Shown here: piece after piece, positions 7,028 through 13,312 of the stretch
How the letters are laid out: every line of letters begins with the position of its first letter
Position numbering within the stretch: position 1 is the first letter of the stretch
Source of the DNA: UASB124 sp964446935
Lineage (GTDB): Bacteria > Babelota > Babeliae > Babelales > RVW-14
Direction: 5' to 3'
NCBI GenBank assembly: GCA_964446935.1
Contig: CAYUQI010000018.1
Coordinates: 1-25,522 of the forward strand
DNA: 25,522 nucleotides
The notes under the pieces: generated by a model
The model's input: the letters and a program-made list of their open reading frames with translations, nothing else
Told to the model about the DNA's origin: nothing
Database searches by the model: none
Program-made: the position numbers and the translations under genes

Positions 7028-7450
7028 GCTATCAAAGATCCTGATAAATTCGATCAGCAAGCGTATCGGTTGGTAAGCATTTTGGGTCGTTATGTATGGG
7101 ATAACCCAGAAGAGGCTATCGCTGGAGTTGTTGAATTTTTGGTTCCTCTCAAGGCTGGAAGCCTTGTCAAACTCAAACAAGTTCAAACTGTTGTAAAAGC
7201 CTTTCAGGAACAAAAACAGATTGCAGAGGCCATACAACTTACTACCAACCTTGCCACAAAAATCACAACTCCACTCAAAGAAATATTGGTTGATGCGAGC
7301 GCAGTCGTAAGCGTTGGGCTGGAGCATGGTAAGGATGCTGTCAGAAATTTGATCACGGTTGCTCAGCAACAACCTGAAATAACCTCGGTTGGTGATATTG
7401 TTACTTTAAGGGGCCCAGGTGAATGCTTTAATGATTTTGAGAAGTTGTCG
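7028..7450 (+). repeat. Conserved cassette anchor, long copy 2 (423 bp)
   Basis: Second full-length copy of the anchor at 5337-5759, same length with scattered substitutions (KDPDKF for KDPYQF; VTLRGP for AALKVP). The frame is open a little further upstream to 6998 (HNPQLPGSGW), showing a few more residues of the parent protein than copy 1 retains. Confidence 0.85.
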
Positions 7451-7852
7451 AGAGAAGTTGCAGCGTGTTATGAAAAAGTCACTAGTAAAGAGTTTGAAAT
7501 ATTAGAATCTATTGGAAATGGTGAATGGAAATCGCCGCAAGGTTTAATTTATGGACAAGGTTCAAAACATGGAAACAGGATTAACCATATTTTAGAGCAT
7601 GCCAACCCAAATCCCAGTAAACCATTGCATAGTGTATTTAATACATCAAAGAATGATGTGTTATCTTTAATTGACGAAGCTTGGGCCAAAAGAACTGGTG
7701 TAAAACCTATAATCCAAGCAAATGGTAATGCTGTATACAACATCAAAATGGGACGAATTATAGGAACAGATGGTGAAACACAAATTAGAATTGTTGTAGA
7801 AAGCAACACATCAAAGATCGTAACAGCATTCCCTGTAAAAGCTCAAACATAA
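7070..7852 (+). CDS. Orphan toxin cassette 2, putative RNase-type C-terminal toxin
   Basis: The frame is open from 6998. TTG codons (7070 or 7079) are the only early starts and have no clear ribosome binding site, so expression is doubtful. Residues 1 to ~127 are the anchor. The toxin domain runs from about EFEILESIGNGEWKSPQGLI to the end: GLIYG, HGNRINHILEH, NPSKPLHSVF, a Leu-Ile-Asp-Glu-Ala-Trp helix, GRIIGTDGETQIRIVV and IVTAFPVK. This arrangement, ending in a T-A-[YF]-P-V strand after an early conserved histidine, fits the BECR-type ribonuclease toxins (barnase/EndoU/colicin D/RelE fold) in CDI/RHS systems; the fold is inferred. Two diverged duplicates follow at 8192 and 8884. A zinc-ribbon immunity gene starts 16 bases downstream. 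Confidence 0.65.
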   Translation: MVSILGRYVWDNPEEAIAGVVEFLVPLKAGSLVKLKQVQTVVKAFQEQKQIAEAIQLTTNLATKITTPLKEILVDASAVVSVGLEHGKDAVRNLITVAQQQPEITSVGDIVTLRGPGECFNDFEKLSREVAACYEKVTSKEFEILESIGNGEWKSPQGLIYGQGSKHGNRINHILEHANPNPSKPLHSVFNTSKNDVLSLIDEAWAKRTGVKPIIQANGNAVYNIKMGRIIGTDGETQIRIVVESNTSKIVTAFPVKAQT

Positions 7853-7867
7853 TTTAAAGGAGCCAAA

Positions 7868-8080
7868 ATGGTTTTTTGTCCTTTTTGCGATGGCCAAGGG
7901 TTAATAGATAAAGCTGATGTTAAAGGGAAAGGAATTAGAATATACATTTGTGAAGAATGCGATACCATGTGGAAAACTAAAGAAATAAGAGAAGATAATT
8001 GTGAAAATTTCAGAAAGTTTATGAATTCTATTGGACTGGTTGGACGTTGGGAAGAATTAATTAACATAGAAAGACTATAA
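7868..8080 (+). CDS. Zinc-ribbon immunity protein 2
   Basis: A 70-residue protein with two Cys-X2-Cys pairs: CPFCDGQG at the N-terminus and ICEECDTMW near residue 38, forming a predicted zinc ribbon, then an acidic helical tail. AAAGGAG five bases before the ATG is a strong binding site, in contrast to the toxin upstream. Paralogs lie at 8602-8844 and 9385-9615, each directly behind a copy of the same toxin family, so this is the cognate immunity family. Divergence between the copies (tail length, sequence after the second Cys pair) parallels divergence of the toxins, as expected of specificity pairs. It would act as a cytoplasmic toxin-binding protein. The zinc ribbon could suggest nucleic-acid binding instead, but the linkage argues against that. 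Confidence 0.7.
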   Translation: MVFCPFCDGQGLIDKADVKGKGIRIYICEECDTMWKTKEIREDNCENFRKFMNSIGLVGRWEELINIERL

Positions 8081-8092
8081 TTCTATCAAACA

Positions 8093-8197
8093 AACTTAAT
8101 CCAAGTTGCTCAACAACAACCAGAAATAACCTCGGTTGGTGATATTGCTGCGTTAAAAGTTCCAGGCGAATGTTTTAATGACTTTGAGAAGTTGTCA
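8093..8197 (+). repeat. Short cassette anchor, copy 3 (105 bp)
   Basis: It encodes NLIQVAQQQPEITSVGDIAA and onward to FEKLS. Only the last 35 codons of the anchor remain, joined directly to the end of the previous immunity gene: the TAA of that gene (8078-8080) is in the same frame just four codons earlier. Equivalent copies are at 5655, 7346, 8884 and 9655. Confidence 0.85.
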
Positions 8198-8587
8198 AAA
8201 CAAGTAACAGCCTTACGAAACGAGCCATTTATAACTACAGAGTTTCAGAAATTGAAACTTATTGGAGACAATGAATGGCAATCACCTGGTAATCTGATCT
8301 ATGGATGCGATAAAAAATTTGGTAATAATTTTCATCATGTATTGTCGCATACTGTACCTAATCCAGCTAAGGAGCTTCATACAGTTTTTAGTGTTTCTAA
8401 AGATAAAATAGTAGAATTGATTGATGAAGCATGGGCTTTGAAGGAAAACCCATTAGTATCTGATCCAGTGGTATACATAGTAAACATGAAAAGAGCTATT
8501 GGGACAAATGGTGAAACTGCAATAAGAATAGTAGTTAAAAAAGCAGAAACAGCCGAAATAAAAACAGCTTATCCTGTTAAACTGTAG
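8192..8587 (+). CDS. Orphan toxin cassette 3, diverged duplicate of the cassette 2 toxin
   Basis: 131 residues from a TTG at 8192; the frame itself is open from 8081 but contains no ATG before the toxin domain. The domain aligns end to end with cassette 2: IGDNEWQSPGNLIYG, FGNNFHHVLSHTVPNPAKEL, HTVFSVSKDKIVELIDEAW, RAIGTNGETAIRIVVKK and IKTAYPVKL. The conserved His-X-Leu-X-His and the terminal Thr-Ala-Tyr-Pro are retained, while the middle loop differs, consistent with selection for a new toxin-immunity specificity. It is probably a silent module without a start. The gene for its immunity protein starts 14 bases later. Confidence 0.65.
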   Translation: MSKQVTALRNEPFITTEFQKLKLIGDNEWQSPGNLIYGCDKKFGNNFHHVLSHTVPNPAKELHTVFSVSKDKIVELIDEAWALKENPLVSDPVVYIVNMKRAIGTNGETAIRIVVKKAETAEIKTAYPVKL

Positions 8588-8601
8588 CCAAAGGAGATTA
8601 T

Positions 8602-8844
8602 ATGATAATGGCATGTCCAAAATGCAAGGCAGGTGGGGGGCAGGGTGCAATTTACAAAGCAAAGGTCCTTGATTTAGATATCGAATTAAGCATATGTGAT
8701 GAATGTGAAGCTTGCTGGACCAAGGGACAGATAATAAACGCAAGGAATTTTAAAATACTAACGTCATTTCTTGAAGAACACGAATTAACATACGAGAGTG
8801 CTAAAATAGAAGATCTTGGGTACATAAAGGAGAAGTTAAATTAA
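8602..8844 (+). CDS. Zinc-ribbon immunity protein 3
   Basis: 80 residues, paralog of the proteins at 7868 and 9385. Cys pairs are at MACPKC and ICDECEACW; compared with the paralogs there is a four-residue insertion (AGGG) after the first pair. AAAGGAG five bases before the first ATG favours that ATG over a second one two codons on. The tail (FKILTSFLEEHELTYESAKI) is closer to the 9385 copy than to the 7868 copy, so duplication of cassettes 3 and 4 is the more recent event. Predicted cytoplasmic inhibitor of the toxin encoded at 8192-8587. Confidence 0.7.
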   Translation: MIMACPKCKAGGGQGAIYKAKVLDLDIELSICDECEACWTKGQIINARNFKILTSFLEEHELTYESAKIEDLGYIKEKLN

Positions 8845-8858
8845 GAAGTTGGTATCCA
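8841..8858 (+). repeat. 18-bp repeat behind immunity genes (second copy 9616-9633)
   Basis: TTAAGAAGTTGGTATCCA occurs at 8841-8858 and again at 9616-9633, overlapping or just after the ends of the two zinc-ribbon immunity genes. It shows that the duplicated unit of cassettes 3/4 extends past the immunity stop codon and helps place the duplication boundary. Confidence 0.7.
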
Positions 8859-8883
8859 TCGTAATAGCTAAGGAGCAATCAAA

Positions 8884-8988
8884 AGCCTGATCCAAGTTGC
8901 TCAGCAACAGCCAGAGATAACCTCGGTTGGCGATATTGCTGCTTTAAAAGTTCCAGGTGAATGCTTTAATGACTTTGAGAAGTTATCA
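8884..8988 (+). repeat. Short cassette anchor, copy 4 (105 bp)
   Basis: It encodes SLIQVAQQQPEITSVGDIAA and onward to FEKLS. At the DNA level this copy is closest to the end of the long copy at 5655-5759 (same GGCGATATTGCTGCTTTAAA spelling), while copies 3 and 5 share another spelling. This hints at gene conversion or separate recombination events. The frame is closed by TAA at 8869-8871. Confidence 0.85.
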
Positions 8989-9374
8989 ACAAAGGTATCT
9001 GCATTACGCGCCGAAACCTCCATAGCTTCAGAGTTTAAAACATTGAAATCGATTGGAGACAATACATGGCAATCACCCAGAGGATTAATCTATGGATATG
9101 ATAGAAAATTTGGGAATACTTTGACTCATACATTGGCACACATGACACCAAATCCACTGAAAAAAATCATACTGTTTTTAGTATTCCCAAAGATAAAGTC
9201 ATAGAGTTACTTGACGAAGCATGGAAAAATAAGGGGGCCCATGAAATAACTGACTCTCGAGCATATGTTGTGGATATGAAAAGAATTATTGGAACTGGTG
9301 GAGAAAGCAAAATACGAATAGTAGTAAAAGAACCAAGAACTGCCGAAATACTAACAGCTTATCCTGTAAAGTAA
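8884..9374 (+). pseudogene. Toxin cassette 4, frameshifted duplicate of toxins 2 and 3
   Basis: The frame from 8872 reads through the anchor into the toxin domain (IGDNTWQSPRGLIYGYD, FGNTLTHTLAHMTPNPLKK). It then shifts at a run of seven A (9160-9166), after which it reads IILFLVFPKIKS and stops. One added A restores the family sequence (KKNHTVFSIPKDKVIELLDE, then MKRIIGTGGESKIRIVVK and ILTAYPVK) to a stop at 9372-9374. The domain is therefore full length apart from one base. It is either a real inactivating mutation or a homopolymer sequencing error. There is no start codon upstream either, so it is silent in any case unless recombined. Confidence 0.75.
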
Positions 9375-9384
9375 AGGGACTAAT

Positions 9385-9615
9385 ATGATAACCACTTGCC
9401 CAGTATGTGAAGGACAAGGAAATATTTACAAAGCAAGGGTACTTGATTTGGGGATCGAGATAAAAATATGTGACGAATGCGAAGCTTGTTGGACTCAAGA
9501 CCAAACACCTAGTATCAAAAATTTTAAGGGATTAACCTCCTTTCTTAAGGAACATGGACTAACATATAAGAACGCCAGAATAGAAGACTTAGAATACATA
9601 GAAGAAAAACTATAG
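9385..9615 (+). CDS. Zinc-ribbon immunity protein 4
   Basis: 76 residues, third paralog of the family: CPVCEGQG and ICDECEACW zinc-ribbon pairs, then FKGLTSFLKEHGLTYKNARI and an acidic end. AAGGGA six bases before the ATG is a good ribosome binding site. It stays intact although the toxin gene in front of it is frameshifted, as expected if immunity is kept under selection after the toxin dies. It presumably binds the toxin type of cassette 4. Confidence 0.7.
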   Translation: MITTCPVCEGQGNIYKARVLDLGIEIKICDECEACWTQDQTPSIKNFKGLTSFLKEHGLTYKNARIEDLEYIEEKL

Positions 9616-9654
9616 TTAAGAAGTTGGTATCCAAAGTGCAAAAAACCAATCCCA

Positions 9655-9759
9655 AACTTGATCAAAGTTGCTCAGCAACAGCCAGAAATAACATCGGTTG
9701 GTGATATTGCTGCGTTAAAAGTTCCAGGCGAATGTTTTAATGACTTTGAGAAGTTGTCA
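9655..9759 (+). repeat. Short cassette anchor, copy 5 (105 bp)
   Basis: It encodes NLIKVAQQQPEITSVGDIAA and onward to FEKLS, then KEVTALRAEE before the new toxin domain. The spelling matches copy 3. The segment just upstream (9634-9654) has no counterpart in the other cassettes. Confidence 0.85.
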
Positions 9760-10179
9760 AAAGAGGTTACTGCTTTACGTGCTGAAGAATTTGTAAGAAA
9801 CATTGCTCAAAAAATCCGTAAATTTGGCGATGATATCTTGGATACCATGGAGGAAGCTGGCGGGCATACACTTGAAAAGCATGTGAGTCAAACAATTAAT
9901 AATCTCACCAAGAGAGCTGCTCAAGACCCTAAAGTTAATGTTGCCTCAAGTTTTATTGATAAACACTCAGCCATTAATGCTGTAAAAGAAAATTTAAGAA
10001 ATAATGCTGAAGAAATCGCTGGATGGCTTAAGAGTAATCCAGCATCAAAAGATCAATTGGTTGTTGACTCTTTACATAAATATCCTGTTGGGAGTAGCGT
10101 TTCCAAGGGCAACAAAGCCTCAATGATTATCAAGTTTAAAAATGCATTCTTAACTGAATCATTTAGATCTTTGACATAA
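9658..10179 (+). CDS. Orphan toxin cassette 5, RNase A-like CdiA-type toxin domain
   Basis: 173 residues from a TTG at 9658. After the anchor (about 1-34) and a short linker, the domain has the signature of the bacterial RNase A-like toxins known from CdiA proteins: GGHTLEKHV, an Arg 11 residues after the His (HVSQTINNLTKR), VASSFIDKHSAINAV, NAEEIAGWL and VGSSVSKG. In the studied Yersinia toxin the active residues are His175, Arg186, Thr276 and Tyr278. The His-Arg spacing here is exactly 11. The product ends ...SFRSLT and then TAA CCA TAA, so the equivalent of the terminal Thr-X-Tyr is cut before the Tyr. It would degrade RNA in target cells if functional. There is no ATG start or secretion domain. 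Confidence 0.75.
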   Translation: MIKVAQQQPEITSVGDIAALKVPGECFNDFEKLSKEVTALRAEEFVRNIAQKIRKFGDDILDTMEEAGGHTLEKHVSQTINNLTKRAAQDPKVNVASSFIDKHSAINAVKENLRNNAEEIAGWLKSNPASKDQLVVDSLHKYPVGSSVSKGNKASMIIKFKNAFLTESFRSLT

Positions 10180-10316
10180 CCATAAATATTATAGTTGAAA
10201 GCAAAATTACTGGATTTTTTAACCCTTTGTGGAATGATTACGCAAATTATGGAAAGTTTTGTCACTAACTATATCAGGCACACATGATTTAAAAACTTAG
10301 TGTAGGGTGGATTACA

Positions 10317-10859
10317 ATGTTAGTAGTTGTTTCTAATGCAATAAACCAATTTTATAAAAAAAAAGATTATCAGGCATTTAAAGCAGGGTGCTTTAAATAT
10401 TTGGAGTTATTTAAAGAGTTACAAAATTATATTGCTTTGCATAATCTTTCTTTTGATGAGGGTCCCCAAAAACCTTCTCCTGTGATAAATTGGTATCTTA
10501 ATTTTGGCAATTACAAAAAAAATGGATTCGAAATTTCTTATAATACTGTCATTAAGATATCGAAAGTCGCACCGTTATTTTACATTCAACATGAATTCGA
10601 AATTGAAAATAAAGATGAAGATAGAATGTCCCCATTATTAGAAGGTTCTAGCGGGCAACCTTATACCAAAAAACAAGCTGATCTACATGATGAAGTAGCT
10701 GCGATTTTCAATGAAAAAGGTTATCAAGAACTAATGTATGCTGATCTCACAGAAACAGTAGCGGGCTTTAAAATGCCTAAAGGGATAACTATTTTTGGAC
10801 CCAATGTTACAGTTGAGCTTTTATTATTTGCAGACATATTTGATTTGTGCAGCAAATAA
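10317..10859 (+). CDS. Probable immunity protein of cassette 5
   Basis: A 180-residue soluble protein with AGGGTGG seven bases before its ATG. No signal peptide or membrane segment is seen. The N-terminal third is helical and Lys/Phe-rich. A distinctive segment follows: KISKVAPLFYIQHEFEIENK, then MSPLLEG.SGQPYTKKQ and ITIFGPNVTVELLLFADIF. I associate this pattern with uncharacterised proteins encoded next to polymorphic toxins, but cannot name the family with certainty. It lies 137 bases behind the RNase A-like toxin, further than the other immunity genes lie behind their toxins. Position makes it the likely cognate inhibitor; it may instead be left from another cassette. It is the last gene of the array before the strand changes. 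Confidence 0.6.
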   Translation: MLVVVSNAINQFYKKKDYQAFKAGCFKYLELFKELQNYIALHNLSFDEGPQKPSPVINWYLNFGNYKKNGFEISYNTVIKISKVAPLFYIQHEFEIENKDEDRMSPLLEGSSGQPYTKKQADLHDEVAAIFNEKGYQELMYADLTETVAGFKMPKGITIFGPNVTVELLLFADIFDLCSK

Positions 10860-10910
10860 TTCTTTTATTTTGCTAGCGATATTTGTATATCGTTTGTCTT
10901 CGGATTAACA

Positions 10911-10928
10911 TTTTCCTTAAAAGGAAAA
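10911..10928. terminator. Possible terminator hairpin between convergent genes
   Basis: TTTTCCTT-AA-AAGGAAAA is an 8-bp stem between the end of the array (10859) and the convergent transporter gene (10949). It is AT-rich, without a T tract after it on either strand, so termination strength is doubtful. A second palindrome, CGATAT..ATATCG, lies at 10877-10892. Confidence 0.3.
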
Positions 10929-10948
10929 AACGATTGAAAGCCCTATGA

Positions 10949-11695
10949 TTACTCGAGTATTGTATTGCTGGCGGTGTAGCGTTCGTGTTGTTTGCCAACA
11001 AGAAGAGCTATCGTGATCCACGATCCAATTAAACCAAGTGAAAAGAGCGATCCAAAAAACATCATGTTTGGTGTTGATGCAACGAGTGCATTAAAACTTG
11101 AGCCGCATGTTTTTGCAAAGCGTTTGCCAAATCCATCAATCCAACTTTTTGTTTTAAATTTAATATCTTTGTTGGTTGGTAAATAAAGAATCTCTTTGGA
11201 TGGAATATTGAGGGCATAGCTCAATCCTTTGCCGGCAACAATGGCAATAAATAAAACCCATAGCGATGGCTTGAATAAAACGAAAGCGATCAATATGCCA
11301 ATCAAGAGAGGGTGAAGTACAAGGCAAAATGTTGTTCCAAGGCGCCTCAGCAACAATCCTGTTCCAAAAAAAGAAAGAATAAGCGTGAGCGTCGTTGTGC
11401 CTTGCGAACAACGTCCTAAAAATTCAACAATATGTTCAGTTGAAGCAAATGTTTGGTCTGCTTTGATGATAAGTAAATATTCAATGACNNNNNNNNNNNN
11501 NNNNNNNNNNNNNNNNNNNNNNNNNNNNNNNNNNNNNNNNNNNNNNNNNNNNNNNNNNNNNNNNNNNNNNNNNNNNNNNNNNNNNNNNGCATATGAAGTA
11601 GTAATGCACAAAAAGATAATTAAAAGAAAACATAGTTTTGTAACTTCACTGCTGGGAAGGGTTCCCCACAAAAAATTCCTCAATCTGCCAAGCAC
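10949..11695 (-). CDS. NTT-family nucleotide transporter A, interrupted by a gap
   Basis: ATP/ADP translocase-family membrane protein that would exchange nucleotides with the host cytosol. The GTG at 11695 is chosen because AAAGGAG lies five bases before it and because MLGRLRNFLWG then aligns residue for residue with the start of the neighbouring paralog. The first ~35 residues are present, ending ...ITTSY at the gap. After the gap the sequence resumes at the equivalent of paralog residue ~254 and continues to a normal C-terminus, including GLSYALNIPSKEILYLPTNK and WIDGFGKRFAKT. About 218 residues (about 650 bases) are therefore missing against 100 N. Substrate (ATP/ADP or another NTP) cannot be told. 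It is last of three tandem copies and lies behind a strong terminator, so it may have its own promoter. Confidence 0.8.
   Translation of the reverse strand: MLGRLRNFLWGTLPSSEVTKLCFLLIIFLCITTSYXXXXXXXXXXXXXXXXXXXXXXXXXXXXXXXXXXVIEYLLIIKADQTFASTEHIVEFLGRCSQGTTTLTLILSFFGTGLLLRRLGTTFCLVLHPLLIGILIAFVLFKPSLWVLFIAIVAGKGLSYALNIPSKEILYLPTNKDIKFKTKSWIDGFGKRFAKTCGSSFNALVASTPNMMFFGSLFSLGLIGSWITIALLVGKQHERYTASNTILE
11489..11588. other. Assembly gap (100 N) inside transporter gene A
   Basis: Exactly 100 N. Alignment with the intact paralog at 11773-13074 shows that about 650 bases belong here if the gene is intact, so the placeholder understates the distance by roughly 550 bases. Confidence 0.95.
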
Positions 11696-11711
11696 GAAAA
11701 CTCCTTTGTGC

Positions 11712-11752
11712 AAATAAAAAGAGCCGGCCCATTAAAAATATGCCGGCTCTTT
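11712..11752 (-). terminator. Intrinsic terminator of transporter gene B
   Basis: A perfect 11-bp stem, AAAGAGCCGGC...GCCGGCTCTTT, with a 13-base loop. On the minus strand it is followed by TTTTTATTTG. It lies 21 bases past the stop codon of transporter B and just before the ribosome binding site of transporter A. Confidence 0.85.
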
Positions 11753-11772
11753 ACTATCATTTGGAAACCCTG

Positions 11773-13074
11773 TTATTGAATAATTGTTCCTTCTTTGGTC
11801 AACTTTTCGTTTGTTCTGCCAACGTACATAGCAATCAAGATCCATACGCCGACAATACCGAGCGAAATCATTGAACCATAGAACATTAAATCTACCATCT
11901 GGGTGAAGAATGCATTAATACCGGAACCGGTAGCTTTGGCAGAGCGGCCGCCAAACATATCAATCCAACCCTTAGCTTTGAATTTAACGTCTTTGCTGGT
12001 TGGGATGTACATAATTTCTTTACATGGGTTATTCAATGCATAGCTCAAACCTTTGATAGCAACCATGGCGCCGAATAATGCCCACAATGAAGGATGGAAA
12101 AATACATAGAGGACTACGCAACCAATGGTTATAGGGAAGGCTACCATACAGAAGGTGAGGCCGAAGCGACGAATAACGAAGCTTGTGCCGACAAGTGCAA
12201 AAACCAATGAAAGAAGGTTTGCACTTTGGCCGAACATACCAAGGAATTGAGTAACTTTTTCAACGGAGCCATAGGCTTCGTCAGCGGCAAATTTCATTTG
12301 GTAATCAAGAATGGTACCGATAATTTCATACAATGTTGCAACACCTAAAATGCCGAGCAAATAAGGTTTGCTGAACAAAAGACGAAGACCTTCAATCATA
12401 CCGGTGGATTTCTTTTCTGATTTTGTTTCAACTGCTGCGGATGGATTAACAAAAGAGACAAAGAACAAGACCAAGAGCGGTACGATAAAGATACCGGCAG
12501 CTACGATACGAGCAAGTGTAGGCATACCAATGTATTCTGCATATGTTGCGATTGTTGGTCCGGTGATTGAGCCGATTTGTGCACCGGCGATGATCAACCC
12601 ATAACCGCGTTTGGCTGAGGCTGAATCAGTGGTACTGGCAACAAATGACCAAAACAATGCAGGCAGTAACGAACCAAAGCTTTCAATACCAAGATAAATA
12701 ACCCAGCCAAGAAGGCGTGATTTATTTGGTGTGGTATTGGCAAGTCCGATAACTGGATGTGCGAGGAAATATGAAATGACAAGGAACATTCCCGCATAGA
12801 ACGTGCAAATAACATAAAAAAGCTTATGTTTTGCGACCAAATCGACAAGTTTGGAGTACAGCAAGATTAATGGAATGATGAAGACAAGCGATGCCATCTT
12901 GGCATAAGGAATATAAAGCTTGCCAACAATCTTCATGAATAATGCATCCTTAAGAGGGCGCATGAGCCAATACGTTCCAATAATGAACAAGAAGGTGAGT
13001 GAGAGCATACTAAACTTTTTTAGCTCTTCTTTTGAAAGATCACCCCATAATGCACGGACAATGCGAGAAAACAT
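11773..13074 (-). CDS. NTT-family nucleotide transporter (ATP/ADP translocase) B, complete
   Basis: 433 residues with about 11-12 hydrophobic segments, the only complete member of the three copies here. Family hallmarks include the N-terminal TYWLMRPLKDALFM, GYGLIIAGAQIGSITGPTIA, the long hydrophilic loop before MIEGLRLLFSKPYLLG, GLSYALNNPCKEIMYIPTSK and WIDMFGGRSAKATGS. It is shorter than plastid and Chlamydia proteins (about 500+), as is common in short bacterial members. It sits in the inner membrane and would import host ATP in exchange for ADP or take up other nucleotides. AAGGAGG lies five bases before the ATG, a possible promoter is at 13152-13180, and a strong terminator follows at 11712-11752, so it can be expressed as a single gene. 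Confidence 0.92.
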   Translation of the reverse strand: MFSRIVRALWGDLSKEELKKFSMLSLTFLFIIGTYWLMRPLKDALFMKIVGKLYIPYAKMASLVFIIPLILLYSKLVDLVAKHKLFYVICTFYAGMFLVISYFLAHPVIGLANTTPNKSRLLGWVIYLGIESFGSLLPALFWSFVASTTDSASAKRGYGLIIAGAQIGSITGPTIATYAEYIGMPTLARIVAAGIFIVPLLVLFFVSFVNPSAAVETKSEKKSTGMIEGLRLLFSKPYLLGILGVATLYEIIGTILDYQMKFAADEAYGSVEKVTQFLGMFGQSANLLSLVFALVGTSFVIRRFGLTFCMVAFPITIGCVVLYVFFHPSLWALFGAMVAIKGLSYALNNPCKEIMYIPTSKDVKFKAKGWIDMFGGRSAKATGSGINAFFTQMVDLMFYGSMISLGIVGVWILIAMYVGRTNEKLTKEGTIIQ

Positions 13075-13151
13075 ATATCCTCCTTAAAAAAAATTAATAA
13101 TGAATTTAGTAAGATGTTTCTACGACCAATCTATTTTTAAGAATGTTCTCT

Positions 13152-13180
13152 ACTATACCATATTTGCGCTTTGAAACCAA
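13152..13180 (-). promoter_or_regulatory. Possible promoter of transporter gene B
   Basis: On the minus strand: TTGGTT, 17 bases, TATAGT, ending about 78 bases upstream of the ATG. The -10 box matches the sigma-70 consensus at five of six positions; the -35 is weak. The surrounding 13075-13312 holds no gene. A TTGTTACA...TGTAACAA inverted repeat separated by ~45 bases (about 13238-13297) lies further upstream, with no known meaning. Confidence 0.35.
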
Positions 13181-13312
13181 ATTTATTCCGCGTCTATAAT
13201 GAAAAAAAACGGCAAAAAGGATCGTATTCTCCACTTTGTTACAGCGAGAAAACAATAACTTTTCAAGCTGTGACACCGTTGGTTTCTGTTTGTAACAATG
13301 CAGGTAATTAAT

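Noticed and set aside
5655..9759. Regularly recurring 105-bp repeats considered as a CRISPR array
   Set aside because: Repeat units are far too long, spaced about 770-1700 bases apart, and are coding; no short repeat-spacer pattern or cas gene is present.
10171..10199. TTGACA at 10171 as a promoter for the 10317 gene
   Set aside because: No acceptable -10 box at 16-18 bases; the hexamer is part of the toxin ending repeated at 6994.
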